DNA of 35,788 nt from Mycobacterium sp. (lineage in GTDB: Bacteria > Actinomycetota > Actinomycetes > Mycobacteriales > Mycobacteriaceae). A program made the position numbers and the translations under genes. The notes beneath the pieces were generated by a model, which made no database searches, was not told where the DNA came from, and was given only the letters and a program-made list of their open reading frames with translations. The stretch spans positions 1 to 35,788 of the forward strand of contig JAGQTQ010000011.1 in NCBI GenBank assembly GCA_020438905.1, in the 5' to 3' direction. Shown one piece after another: positions 8,708-18,546 of this stretch; the first letter of the stretch is position 1; every line of letters starts with the position of its first letter.

Positions 8708-9688
8708 ATGGCCAAACGCGTGGCGCTGGCACTCGGCAGCGGGGGCGCACGGGGGTACGCCCACATCGGTGTCATCAACGAACTACGCAGCCGCGGTTAC
8801 GAGGTCGTCGGGATCGCCGGTTCCTCGATGGGCGCCTTGGTCGGGGGCCTGCTCGCCGCCGGCTCCCTCGATGAGTTCGCGGGCTGGGCGACGACGCTGA
8901 CCCAGCGGGCGGTGCTGCGGCTGTTGGATCCGTCCATCAGCGCGGCCGGGGCGTTCCGGGCCGGCAAGATCCTCGACGCGGTGCGCGACCTCGTCGGCGA
9001 GGCCACCATCGAAGACCTTCCCATCCCCTACACGGCGGTGACCACCGACCTGATCACGGGTAAGTCGGTATGGCTGCAGCGCGGCCCGGTGGACGAGGCG
9101 ATCCGTGCCTCGATCGCAATCCCGGGGATCATTGCCCCGCATGTGCTCGACGGACGACTGCTGGCCGACGGCGGCATCCTGGACCCACTGCCGATGGCGC
9201 CGATCGCATCGGTCAACGCCGACCTGACCATCGCGGTCAGCGTCTCCGGAACCGAGAACGACGCCACCGAGGACACGGCCGCCGGCGACGCCCGGCCCAC
9301 CCGCGAGCGGCTCAACCGGCTGATGCGCAGCACCTCGGCGCTGTTCGACCGGTTCGGCGCCACCGCCGAGCCGTTCGACATCACCGCTATCGACGCCGGG
9401 GACCCCGCGGCCGAGGATGCGATGGCCGACGACGAACTGGTCTACACCGGCCGCGGGATTCCCAAGCTGGGCAGCTTTTCGGTGATGATGCGCAGCATCG
9501 ATATCGCCCAGGCCGCCCTGGCCCGTCATCAGATGGCCGCCTACCCGCCGGATCTGCTGATCGAGGTGCCGCGCACCGCCTGCCGCAGCCTGGATTTCCA
9601 TCGGGCCGCCGACATGATCAGCCTTGGCCACGACTTGGCGGCCCGCGCCCTGGACACCCTCGGCGAGGCTGAGGCAGACCGGCCTTAG
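8708..9688 (+). CDS. Patatin-like phospholipase, Rv1063c-like
   Basis: A 326-aa patatin-domain protein. The oxyanion glycine loop is GSGGARG (residues 10-16), the nucleophile elbow GSSMG (Ser40) and the catalytic Asp lies in ADGGILDPLP (Asp154), so the Ser-Asp dyad is complete. This is the RssA/YchK-type bacterial patatin layout, with hydrolysis of acyl esters in phospholipids as the likely activity. There is no signal peptide. AGGA lies upstream of the ATG. It is last in the plus-strand run from echA9, and its stop is 9 bp from the convergent amidotransferase stop with no obvious hairpin between. Confidence 0.9.
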   Translation: MAKRVALALGSGGARGYAHIGVINELRSRGYEVVGIAGSSMGALVGGLLAAGSLDEFAGWATTLTQRAVLRLLDPSISAAGAFRAGKILDAVRDLVGEATIEDLPIPYTAVTTDLITGKSVWLQRGPVDEAIRASIAIPGIIAPHVLDGRLLADGGILDPLPMAPIASVNADLTIAVSVSGTENDATEDTAAGDARPTRERLNRLMRSTSALFDRFGATAEPFDITAIDAGDPAAEDAMADDELVYTGRGIPKLGSFSVMMRSIDIAQAALARHQMAAYPPDLLIEVPRTACRSLDFHRAADMISLGHDLAARALDTLGEAEADRP

Positions 9689-9697
9689 GCGCGGTGA

Positions 9698-10576
9698 TCA
9701 GCGCCCGGGTTGGTCGTGCTGGGCCTCCTGATCGGCGGGACTCAGATCGGCCCTGCTCAGCAGGTGTCGCGGCGGGCGCGGGAACGCCAGTTGACTGCTG
9801 ATGGTCAGGTCGGCGTCGACATGCACCAACTCGCCGGGTTCAAGCAGCCGCCAGCCCGGATCGTCATCCATCGGTTCGCTGGCGAACACCACTGAGGGCA
9901 GTGCAGTCAGGTGCCGGGAACGGGCGCGAATCCGGTGTGTGCGCAGGTCCAGGGAGTCGTGTCGTGCCGCGGCGGGCCGGCGCCGGTCGAGCAGGTACAA
10001 CTCGTGAGAGTCCGGATAGCGCAGAGCCCACATATCCGTCGCGGTACTCAGCAGGATGTTGAGCGCGTAGAGCGCAAGGTTGTCGGCGATCCAGCCGACC
10101 CCGTCCCGGATACCCGCCGCCACATCGCCGTCTCGGTCCCGGATCGCGGCGGTGATCAGCGCGAAGACCCGCTCCGAATCTGTCTGTCCCCCAACCAGAT
10201 CCGCTGCCCCAAGTGAGCGCAGCCGGTCATCGAGCAGAGCAAGACCCTGCACCACCCCGTTATGCGCGAACAACCGGCCGTCCTGCAGGAAGGGATGGGT
10301 GTTGGTCACATCGAGCGCACCGGTGGTGGCGTAGCGGACATGCGCCAGGAACGTCGTCCCGGTCATCTCGTGCGCCTCACAGTGGAAGTCGCGATCGCGC
10401 CAGGCCGCCATCGGCTGCTTGCGCAGTTCGGGTTCGCCGTTTCGGTCGAACACACCCAGCCCGGTTCCATCCGGGTTGCGTCGGCTCTGCGCTGCGAGAT
10501 TGTCCGGGGCGTCGAGCAGCCAGAACGTCGCGGTGACCACGTTGCGCCCGGCATGCAGACCGAAAAGCCGACACAT
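9698..10576 (-). CDS. Class II glutamine amidotransferase domain protein, Rv1061-like
   Basis: A 292-aa Ntn-hydrolase. It begins MCRLFGLHAG, so removal of Met exposes Cys2 as the N-terminal nucleophile. Further family marks are RRNPDGTGLGVF, LAHVRYATTG, NTHPFLQDGRLFAHNG and GQTDSERVF. This is the stand-alone YafJ/EgtC-like amidase type with no synthase domain, so the acceptor is unknown; EgtC relatives remove gamma-glutamyl groups. GGAGGG lies about 9 nt upstream. It starts 5 bp after the stop of the Rv1059-like gene, implying a joint transcript with that gene and possibly fadD14. Confidence 0.88.
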   Translation of the reverse strand: MCRLFGLHAGRNVVTATFWLLDAPDNLAAQSRRNPDGTGLGVFDRNGEPELRKQPMAAWRDRDFHCEAHEMTGTTFLAHVRYATTGALDVTNTHPFLQDGRLFAHNGVVQGLALLDDRLRSLGAADLVGGQTDSERVFALITAAIRDRDGDVAAGIRDGVGWIADNLALYALNILLSTATDMWALRYPDSHELYLLDRRRPAAARHDSLDLRTHRIRARSRHLTALPSVVFASEPMDDDPGWRLLEPGELVHVDADLTISSQLAFPRPPRHLLSRADLSPADQEAQHDQPGR

Positions 10577-10580
10577 AGGC

Positions 10581-11645
10581 TCAGGCCCTCCGGGCGAATA
10601 TGGGCGCGGCGCGCCCCGTCAGCGGCGGCAGGTCGAAGAACCCCTTGACACCGGGCTCAGCCGCGCAGGTCGCCGGGATGGCGTTGACGCAGTGCGCGGC
10701 GGTGGCGACCACCCCGGGATTGCTCATCAACCCCTCCTCGACACTCGCCGGCTGCCAGCCCTTAATGGTGACGAAGGTGTTGGGATGGCCGCGCACCTCG
10801 ATCTCGTAGCGTTCCCCGGCCGGACCGAACGACCAGGCCGGATTCAGATGGTCCTCGCCCATCAGCCAATTCACCGCGACGCGCACCACGATGGCGTTGG
10901 TCACCACGGCATCCCAGCAGAACCGGCGCCCGGCCACTTCACCGGGTTCGATCACCCCGATCGGGGAGTCGATCGGCGCGGTCGCCACCGCTATCTGCTG
11001 GCTGGTCCGGATGACAGGTTCGGCCGCGAAGCCGAGGCGGTCGACGATCAATCGCACGGACTGCACGAAGCCGCCGTTGAGAAGTTTCTGCATGGGTCCT
11101 GTGAGTGCCTTCTCGGGCGTGCCGCCGAACCCCATTACGTGCCGCAGCACATCGGGGGCGCCGTAGGTACGGAGGTCGGAATACTCCTCGGCGCGGACGT
11201 GGGTGATCCCGGTGGACATCACCGACAGCAACAGCGGGAACAGTTCGGTGGCCGCCCCGGGGCCGATCCCCGCCCCGTGCAGGGTCGCGTTACCGGCCCG
11301 CGCGGCCTCCTCCAGGGGTGTCGCCTCGGATTCACTCGGATAGAACCAGCCCAGAGGGGTGACGACGTTCTTTCCCGATCGCAGCAGCGCCGCCACCTGG
11401 TCGGCATTGGGCAGCAGCGGGGCGTAGACCACGGCGTCGGCGTCCATCGCCAGGATCTGCTCGACGCTGTCGGTGGTGATCACCCCGAGCGGTTGTACGC
11501 CGATGACCTCACCGACATCTCTGTCCGCCTTGGCTTTCGAGTGCACCCAGCACCCCACCAACTCGAGGTCGGGATGCTCGAGAACCGCTCTGATCGCGGC
11601 CTCGCCCACCGAACCGGTGGCCCACTGCACAACCCTCAGCGCCAT
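10581..11645 (-). CDS. Dihydrodipicolinate reductase-like NAD(P)-dependent oxidoreductase, Rv1059-like
   Basis: A 354-aa protein. The N-terminus is a Rossmann fold, VVQWATGSVGEAAIRAVL, followed by ELVGCWVHSKAKADRDVG. This matches the mycobacterial family related to dihydrodipicolinate reductase and 2,4-diaminopentanoate dehydrogenase. GAGIGPGAATELFPLLL and WPFGLP-like substrate-domain features are typical of the family only in general shape. The ATG at 11645 starts the fold directly; the open frame continues 81 codons upstream through an inverted repeat and is not coding-like. AGGTG/GGAG-type bases lie upstream around 11658-11664. The substrate is unknown; linkage to fadD14 suggests a carboxylate or CoA ester. 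Confidence 0.82.
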   Translation of the reverse strand: MALRVVQWATGSVGEAAIRAVLEHPDLELVGCWVHSKAKADRDVGEVIGVQPLGVITTDSVEQILAMDADAVVYAPLLPNADQVAALLRSGKNVVTPLGWFYPSESEATPLEEAARAGNATLHGAGIGPGAATELFPLLLSVMSTGITHVRAEEYSDLRTYGAPDVLRHVMGFGGTPEKALTGPMQKLLNGGFVQSVRLIVDRLGFAAEPVIRTSQQIAVATAPIDSPIGVIEPGEVAGRRFCWDAVVTNAIVVRVAVNWLMGEDHLNPAWSFGPAGERYEIEVRGHPNTFVTIKGWQPASVEEGLMSNPGVVATAAHCVNAIPATCAAEPGVKGFFDLPPLTGRAAPIFARRA

Positions 11646-11677
11646 CCCTCCATCATCTCCGGAGGTGCCCCCACCCC

Positions 11678-11737
11678 GCGAGCAGACGCAAACAGTCCGC
11701 AATCCCCGGCGTGTCGCAGACTTTTGCGTCTGCTCGC
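11678..11737. repeat. Inverted repeat with 15-bp perfect arms between fadD14 and the Rv1059-like gene
   Basis: GCGAGCAGACGCAAA (11678-11692) is exactly complementary to TTTGCGTCTGCTCGC (11723-11737). The inner flanks continue as an imperfect match, giving a long cruciform or RNA hairpin over about 60 bp. It lies in the 112-bp gap between two genes on the same strand, so it could attenuate or terminate the fadD14 transcript. The arm motif looks like a dispersed mycobacterial intergenic repeat, which I cannot verify here. Confidence 0.75.
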
Positions 11738-11757
11738 GCCAAGAAAGAACGAGGGGG

Positions 11758-13383
<1,626 letters not shown>

Positions 13384-13400
13384 CGGGCCCACCTTCGTTA

Positions 13401-13430
13401 GCTCTGGTGGCCCGATCGTATCGCCAGAGC
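13401..13430. promoter_or_regulatory. Inverted repeat in the fadD14 upstream region
   Basis: GCTCTGG (13401-13407) pairs with CCAGAGC (13424-13430); the stem extends by two more pairs with one wobble around a 12-nt loop. It lies in the 149-bp divergent gap close to the fadD14 start. It may be an operator or a leader hairpin. Confidence 0.3.
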
Positions 13431-13532
13431 GCTGGGCCACCCCGGCGGTCGCACAACGAAAGCAGGCAACGAAAGCCGGGGCTCCGGCGATGTACCCGGT
13501 GGGTATACCTTCGAACCGAACAAGGAGGGTTG

Positions 13533-13847
13533 ATGCGGCGGATGACGACGCTGGCCGGTGCGGCGGTCCTCGCGGCCCTGGCCACACCGGCCGGTATGGC
13601 CCATGCCGACAATTCGGCCCAGGACACCATCAACGACCTGCAGCGCCAGGGATACCTGGTGCAGATCGACAAACTCGGCACCGGCCCGATGTCCAAGTGC
13701 GTGGTGACCGGCGTACGCAATCCCCAGACCGTCACCCAGTTGGTGCCCTACGTCGGCCCCAGCCTGGGCAGCCGGGACGCGACGTTTTTGGTGCCGATGG
13801 TAACCAGCCGGACCATCTCGGTGTCGCTGGACTGCAGCCAGCACTGA
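13533..13847 (+). CDS. Small secreted protein, function unknown
   Basis: A 104-aa precursor. MRRMTTLAGAAVLAALATPAGMAHA is a classic signal peptide with cleavage after AHA. The mature part of about 79 residues has two cysteines (SKCVVTG and SLDCSQH) that can form one disulfide. AAGGAGGG sits 4 nt before the ATG, the strongest ribosome site in this area, and fixes the start. A TATACC -10-like element is about 15 bp further up. Similar small secreted proteins with the opening DNSAQDTINDLQRQGY are common in mycobacteria, but no function is known to me. It is divergent from fadD14 and converges on the propeller gene. Confidence 0.85.
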   Translation: MRRMTTLAGAAVLAALATPAGMAHADNSAQDTINDLQRQGYLVQIDKLGTGPMSKCVVTGVRNPQTVTQLVPYVGPSLGSRDATFLVPMVTSRTISVSLDCSQH

Positions 13848-13869
13848 TACCAACCAGCCCGGGGGCCGA

Positions 13870-14940
13870 TCAGGACGCCGGACGCAAACCCAGCCCGACG
13901 GACTGCACCGCCAGCGAGGCGATGGAACCGTCGTAGTCACCGGCATACAGATGGGTTCCGTCACCGCTGATCGCCAGGCACGAAACCGCACGGCCCAGGT
14001 CGATGCGATCCACGATCCGTGCGGTCGAGGTGTCCACGACTACGACCTGATCGCCGTCGGCCAGGTAGACCGCGCCCGCGGTGACCACCAGCTGGGCCGG
14101 CAGTCCGCCGGTCGGGATGGTCTGCACGACACGCGACGCACCGGTATCGACCACCCGCATCACTCCACCGAGTTCGGCGTCCCAGCCGGTGACGAAGATT
14201 CGCCGGCCGTCCGGATGAACGGCGATATCACCGATCGAGGCGCCGACGAAGACTGTGTTGAGCACGCGACCCTTGCGGGTGTCGACCACCACCAGCGAAC
14301 CTCCGGCATCGGTGTTCAGCGCCGCGTAGAGGCGATTGCCCGCCGGACCGACTCGAACGGCGTCCAACCTGGCCTCGGGCGCCTTGCTGACCGCGATGCC
14401 ACTGACGTGGCCGCTCTCGATGTCGATGACGGCGATGTCGGCGCCGGCACCGGCCGAACGCGCCACATAGAGCAACTCGCCGGACCTGCTGACGGCCAGC
14501 CCGCCCGCGCCGGTCCCGATCTCACGGTCGGCCAGAACCGAACCGTTGTCGAGATCGACCGCGACGACACTGTCCTCGGCAATCGACGACGAGCGCACAT
14601 AGGCGCGGCCGGCGGCGGCGACGGCGTAGGGCTCGGCGATGCCGTCCACCACCGCAGCGACGGTCAGCGTCGCGACGTCGATGATGGAGACCGCGCCCTG
14701 CCCGTAGTGAGCGGCCACGACGTGGCGTCCGTCCTCGCTGACGGCCAGGTCGGTGACGGGGCCGGGCAGATCGGACAGCACACCGGCTGCCGGGTGGACC
14801 ACCCGGAGCAACTCAGCGGACGGGCGCACCGAGGGGATCAAGCCGCTCAGGGCGGCGATCCGCGGGGTGGGCAACGTCGACAGCCACACCGAGTCAGCGG
14901 GCCGTTCAGCCACCGCGGCGCCACCTGTCGTGTTTGCCAT
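13870..14940 (-). CDS. YVTN-type beta-propeller repeat protein, Rv1057-like
   Basis: A 356-aa protein built of about seven WD/YVTN-like repeats, for example VTDLAVSEDGRHVVAAHYG, IAVHPDGRRIFVTGW and LAISGDGTHLYAGDYDG. There is no signal peptide or membrane segment. The fold suggests a binding scaffold and not an enzyme. GGAGGTG lies about 8 nt before the ATG. By position and architecture it matches M. tuberculosis Rv1057, which I recall as strongly stress-regulated (MprA, SigE, TrcR). The 364-bp AT-richer region upstream is consistent with a complex promoter; a TAAAAT -10-like element lies on this strand at 15026-15031. Confidence 0.85.
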   Translation of the reverse strand: MANTTGGAAVAERPADSVWLSTLPTPRIAALSGLIPSVRPSAELLRVVHPAAGVLSDLPGPVTDLAVSEDGRHVVAAHYGQGAVSIIDVATLTVAAVVDGIAEPYAVAAAGRAYVRSSSIAEDSVVAVDLDNGSVLADREIGTGAGGLAVSRSGELLYVARSAGAGADIAVIDIESGHVSGIAVSKAPEARLDAVRVGPAGNRLYAALNTDAGGSLVVVDTRKGRVLNTVFVGASIGDIAVHPDGRRIFVTGWDAELGGVMRVVDTGASRVVQTIPTGGLPAQLVVTAGAVYLADGDQVVVVDTSTARIVDRIDLGRAVSCLAISGDGTHLYAGDYDGSIASLAVQSVGLGLRPAS

Positions 14941-15304
14941 CTTGGTTACACCTCCATCTGGGCCGGGCTGCGCCGGCGCCTTACCATCAGATCGCGAAGG
15001 TTTTTCGGACCTGAGCTCGCATCTGATTTTAGCCCCGGGACCGACAAAAAAATTCCTGCCGAACGCACCCCCGGGCCCGCTGCCTCAGCCTTCGCTCAGC
15101 AACGGTGTTTCTATTGCATATTCCCGGCAATTGTCTGGCGACCAGTAACACAGCTGGTGGAAAACCCTATTTTTGCGCTGTCAGCGGCGCTTTTTCGCTA
15201 TTTTCCGGCAAATTTGTGACGCTGAGAACTTCTCATCCATGGCGGGCAAATGCGGTAGACATCACAGCGGCTCGCGAGCGCCGGAATTCCGGCGAACAAC
15301 GTGA
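14941..15304. other. Intergenic region upstream of the propeller gene (364 bp)
   Basis: This stretch is clearly richer in A and T than the rest of the window, with runs such as AAAAAAATT and CTATTTTTGC. It lies downstream of the MpaB-like gene and upstream of the propeller gene, both on the minus strand, and probably holds the propeller promoter. Short open frames here (for example 15105-15308 plus) lack ribosome sites and coding character. A double palindrome lies near its right end. Confidence 0.6.
15271..15294. terminator. Adjacent palindromes just past the MpaB-like gene
   Basis: CTCGCGAG (15271-15278) abuts CGCCGGAATTCCGGCG (15279-15294), a perfect 16-bp palindrome. As RNA the latter forms a 6-bp GC stem with an AAUU loop, 11 bp past the stop of the minus-strand oxygenase gene. 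A terminator is the simplest reading; a protein-binding site is possible. Confidence 0.4.
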
Positions 15305-16324
15305 CTAATCAGTCGACAGCGCCGACTCCACGGACGCCCGGCTTCGCACCGGGTCCGTTCCGGCCACATAAGACGGTTCGGTGTGCCCACCTCGGGTTCC
15401 ACCGGCGACCCGCCGCTGGGCCTGGCGGAACTCCGGCAGTGGCCCCATCGCGGCCTGTGTCGCGTTGATCGCCGCCCAGGTGGCCGCCCGCCGGGCCGCG
15501 CGTTCCACCGGGTGCGGCGATCGGTGCATCACCATTTGCGCCGCCCAGTCCGGCATCGCGTCGCGGATGGCCCAGTCGAAGAACTTCGCCGCCTGAGGCA
15601 CGTCCGGGTTGTCCATCAGCGCCTGCCCGGTCGAGATCGCGGCTCCGTGGGTCAACGCCAGCCTCGGCAGATACGACCGCAGACAATCCAACGTCTCCGC
15701 TCTGGTGGCAGGCAGGTCGGTGCCGCCGAGTGCGTGCCCGACTCGGACGAACTCGCCGTAATAGCGATCGATGTCCCGCAACGGCGCCGGGTGATACATC
15801 TGATGTGCCGTCGCAATCCCCCACACCACGGTGGCGTAGTTCCACCGCAGCCAATCGGGATCGTCGGCGTCGTAGGCCAGCCCGTCCGGGCGCACTCCCT
15901 TGACGGTGTGGTGCATGGCGCGCACTGTCTGTGCCACCTTCTCAGCGGTCTGCGTGGACCCGTATGCGGTGCCGATGAAGAAAGCCAGCGAATGAGCGAG
16001 CCGCACCTGCGCGCCCTCGTGATCCAACCGGCCCGTCGGGACGCCCCGCGCGTCACGCTCGGCGACCCGCGAGTGATCCGAACCCATCCAGAAGATGCTG
16101 GGATCGAGACGCTCCATGTACGCCGCACACTGCAGTCCGAAGATCAGCGCGGAGGTGTGCGAGTGGACGTACCAGACCGCACTGTCCGGGCCGAACCATC
16201 CCGGATCGCCCTGCGGCCCGGCGAAGTGCAGGCCGCGGAAGAATTTTCGGCGGATGTCCCTGTCGAAATCGGACCTCACCTTGTTCTCGACGATCTGATG
16301 CGGCAGCAGCACCCTCATTCCCAA
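15305..16324 (-). CDS. Oxygenase MpaB family protein (DUF2236)
   Basis: A 339-aa protein of the MpaB/Lcp-related DUF2236 family. Typical elements are FGPDSAVWYVHSHTSALIFGLQCAAY, HSLAFFIGTAYGSTQTAEK, VKGVRPDGLAYDADDPDWLRWNYAT and WGIATAHQMYHP. Conserved His residues in these blocks are thought to bind heme b in family members that cleave or oxidise hydrophobic substrates. No signal peptide is visible. TTG at 16324 has GGGAAGG 6 nt upstream; ATG at 16318 lies in frame but at poorer spacing. It is divergent from the DUF3060 gene over 142 bp. The reaction and substrate are unknown. Confidence 0.85.
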   Translation of the reverse strand: MGMRVLLPHQIVENKVRSDFDRDIRRKFFRGLHFAGPQGDPGWFGPDSAVWYVHSHTSALIFGLQCAAYMERLDPSIFWMGSDHSRVAERDARGVPTGRLDHEGAQVRLAHSLAFFIGTAYGSTQTAEKVAQTVRAMHHTVKGVRPDGLAYDADDPDWLRWNYATVVWGIATAHQMYHPAPLRDIDRYYGEFVRVGHALGGTDLPATRAETLDCLRSYLPRLALTHGAAISTGQALMDNPDVPQAAKFFDWAIRDAMPDWAAQMVMHRSPHPVERAARRAATWAAINATQAAMGPLPEFRQAQRRVAGGTRGGHTEPSYVAGTDPVRSRASVESALSTD

Positions 16325-16466
16325 CCCGCGCCTTCCCTCACCGTAGATTTCTGGCTACACCTGTATCCAATATATCACCGTACGGCCGGCCGCCCGTGGA
16401 TTCGCCGTAATCTGCAGACCAGCCGAATGCCATTAGGTGCGCCGACGTTCGAGGAGGTTTCTGTTC

Positions 16467-17027
16467 ATGACGTCTGAGGACGAGGATCCCGAGGCGCGCA
16501 TCGCCGGTTTGGAGCGCTCGCTGTCCGCATCAGCCGCCCATGTCGAGACCCCGCCGACTGCAATCCGTTCAGGGCTGAGGCTCGGGTGGGTTCTGCTGGC
16601 CGTGCTGGTAACCGGACTGGTGATCAGCGGCGGGGTCATGCTCGTCGATCACCGAACCCGAACGGTGGCCGGATGGCCGACCGGTGAGCAAACCCCCGAG
16701 GTTGTCGCGCCGGCACCCGAAATCCCCACCGCGCCGGCGCCGTCGCGTCCAGCGCCTCCCACCGGGGAGCCGATCACCGTTTCCGGCGTGGGTGGCGACA
16801 GGACGGTGGCATGCACCGACGGCGACGTCATGATCAGCGGGGTGGACAACACCGTGGTGCTGACGGGGCGCTGCGCGCGGGTCGAGGTCTCCGGGATAGA
16901 GAACCGGGTGAGCATCGAAGAAGCGGCGGAGATTGTCGTCTCCGGCCTCAACAATGAGGTCAGGTTCCGCTCCGGCACACCGGAACTCAACAAGTCCGGT
17001 CTGGGCAACACCGTCGAGCGGGGCTGA
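16467..17027 (+). CDS. Single-pass membrane protein with C-terminal DUF3060 domain
   Basis: A 186-aa protein. About 40 cytoplasmic residues are followed by one membrane helix, GWVLLAVLVTGLVISGGVMLV, then a Pro/Ala-rich linker, then a DUF3060 domain of about 75 residues. That domain shows regularly spaced turns: ISGVDNTVVLTG, VSGIENRVSI, VSGLNNEVRF, KSGLGNTV. This is the pattern of a small beta-helix-like sheet facing the cell envelope. GAGGAGG lies 9 nt before the ATG. It converges on the fucosidase gene with a 23-bp gap. Function is unknown; an envelope-binding or scaffold role is possible. Confidence 0.85.
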   Translation: MTSEDEDPEARIAGLERSLSASAAHVETPPTAIRSGLRLGWVLLAVLVTGLVISGGVMLVDHRTRTVAGWPTGEQTPEVVAPAPEIPTAPAPSRPAPPTGEPITVSGVGGDRTVACTDGDVMISGVDNTVVLTGRCARVEVSGIENRVSIEEAAEIVVSGLNNEVRFRSGTPELNKSGLGNTVERG

Positions 17028-17050
17028 GCCGTCTCACCCGCTGAGGCGTC

Positions 17051-18514
17051 TCACCCGGTCGGCCGAGCGCCGGGACCGAGGGTCACAACGTACGCCGGAG
17101 AGGTAGGCAGCCGTTCCGGCAGGCGCAATCTCAACATGCCCTCGTCCACCCACCAAGCCACCGGCTCGCCGAGGCTCGGCATCCGGACCTCGGATACGGC
17201 GGTGGCGTCAACGCCTCGAATTCCGAACTCGGACTGCGACAGGTCGAGCAGGATCGCATTCACCGAACCCTCATTCACGGTGAACCGCACCGGGGCCCCC
17301 TCGGTCGTGGTCGCTTCGGCGATCGCCCACGGCCGGGTGCGGTACAGCGCGTCTCCGTTGGTCCGCAGCCAGGCGCCCAGCCCACGCAACGGCGCCAGTT
17401 GCTGTTCGGGAAATCGGCCGTTCTGGTCCGGTCCGATACCGATGAGCAGGTTGCCGTTCTTGGAGACGATGTCGACCAGGGACCGGACGAGTTCGGTTGC
17501 GGTCACGTAATCCTCCGGTCGCTCGTTGCGGTTGGCGCCGAAGGAATGGCCCACCCCGCGGGTGGACTCCCACTTCTTGTCCTGAATCTCGTCGAACGTC
17601 GCGTACTCGGGAGTGCGGATGTCGTAGTGATGCTCGGCGGGGAAAGTCAGGGACTTGTGCCGCTCCGGCAGGTAGGGCCAGAACCGCTGCAGCAGCGATC
17701 CCCCGGCCCGGGCCAGCGCATCGGTGACGGCACCTCGGTGCGCCGGCGCCTCGATCCAGCGGTCGTTGATCACGCCGTCGGGCACAGCGTTGTAGTAGTC
17801 GGCGAACAGTGCCGGCAAGTCGCCGCCGGACGGCCAGCAGATGTCGTTCCACAACACCGACGGCCGGTAGCGGTCGATCAACTCACCGACGTGGCGCGCG
17901 GCATAGCCAACGTAGTCATCGGTGTGCGGAACCGCCAGGAAGCTGTCCGCAGGGTTCTGCAGCAGCGCATCGTTATAGGGCCAGTCATAGCCGCCTGAGT
18001 AGTACAAGCCCATCCGCAGGCCGGCGTTGCGGACTGCCTGTGTCAGGTCGCCGACGATGTCGCGGCGGGCGTGGTAGCGCCCCTTGCGCGGATGCTCCTG
18101 CGCGGTCGGCCACAGACAGAAGCCGTCGTGGTGTTTGGTGGTCAGGACGACGTAGCCCGCCCCGGCGTCGCGGCACACCCCGGCGATGGCCTCCATGTCG
18201 GCTCGGGCGGTTCCGTCGTCGAACGGGCCGACGAAGTCGTCATAGGTGCCATCCGGACCATAAGTCTGCCGTTGGTGCAGCCAGGTCGGACTGCCCTCCA
18301 GTCGGCTGCTGTTCAGGTACCACTCGGCATACGGGTTGTCCCGCAACAAGCCGACGGGGCCCTTTTCCCTGAGCAGCTGCTGAATGTCGGGGACCTGCGG
18401 CGCCCAGCCGGGCACCGAATACAGACCCCAGTGAATGAATATCCCGAGCTTGGCGTCGTCGTACCAGTCCGGAAGGGGATGCGTAGAGACCGATTCCCAG
18501 GAGGGCGCGTACAT
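17051..18514 (-). CDS. GH29 alpha-L-fucosidase, predicted cytoplasmic
   Basis: A 487-aa glycoside hydrolase of family 29. It opens WYDDAKLGIFIHWGLYSVPGW, contains TTKHHDGFCLW (125-135) and carries the nucleophile Asp224 in VLWNDICWP, which resembles the Thermotoga maritima enzyme motif. The C-terminal beta-sandwich region ends in a short Gly/Pro tail. It is full length with no signal peptide, so it should act on imported or internal alpha-L-fucosides. The general acid/base residue is variable in GH29 and is not assigned here. The small membrane protein gene is 32 bp upstream on the same strand. A fucosidase is not part of the usual mycobacterial core, so acquisition is possible. Confidence 0.9.
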   Translation of the reverse strand: MYAPSWESVSTHPLPDWYDDAKLGIFIHWGLYSVPGWAPQVPDIQQLLREKGPVGLLRDNPYAEWYLNSSRLEGSPTWLHQRQTYGPDGTYDDFVGPFDDGTARADMEAIAGVCRDAGAGYVVLTTKHHDGFCLWPTAQEHPRKGRYHARRDIVGDLTQAVRNAGLRMGLYYSGGYDWPYNDALLQNPADSFLAVPHTDDYVGYAARHVGELIDRYRPSVLWNDICWPSGGDLPALFADYYNAVPDGVINDRWIEAPAHRGAVTDALARAGGSLLQRFWPYLPERHKSLTFPAEHHYDIRTPEYATFDEIQDKKWESTRGVGHSFGANRNERPEDYVTATELVRSLVDIVSKNGNLLIGIGPDQNGRFPEQQLAPLRGLGAWLRTNGDALYRTRPWAIAEATTTEGAPVRFTVNEGSVNAILLDLSQSEFGIRGVDATAVSEVRMPSLGEPVAWWVDEGMLRLRLPERLPTSPAYVVTLGPGARPTG

Positions 18515-18546
18515 CCGGAAAGGCTATGCCCCGCCGACTCAGAGAG

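Noticed and set aside
13951-15219. 422-aa antisense frame over the propeller gene
   Set aside because: Antisense shadow, Asp/Gly/Arg-rich, with no start signal.
15105-15308. 67-aa open frame in the AT-richer intergenic region
   Set aside because: No ribosome site, no recognisable protein character and odd codon usage for this genome.
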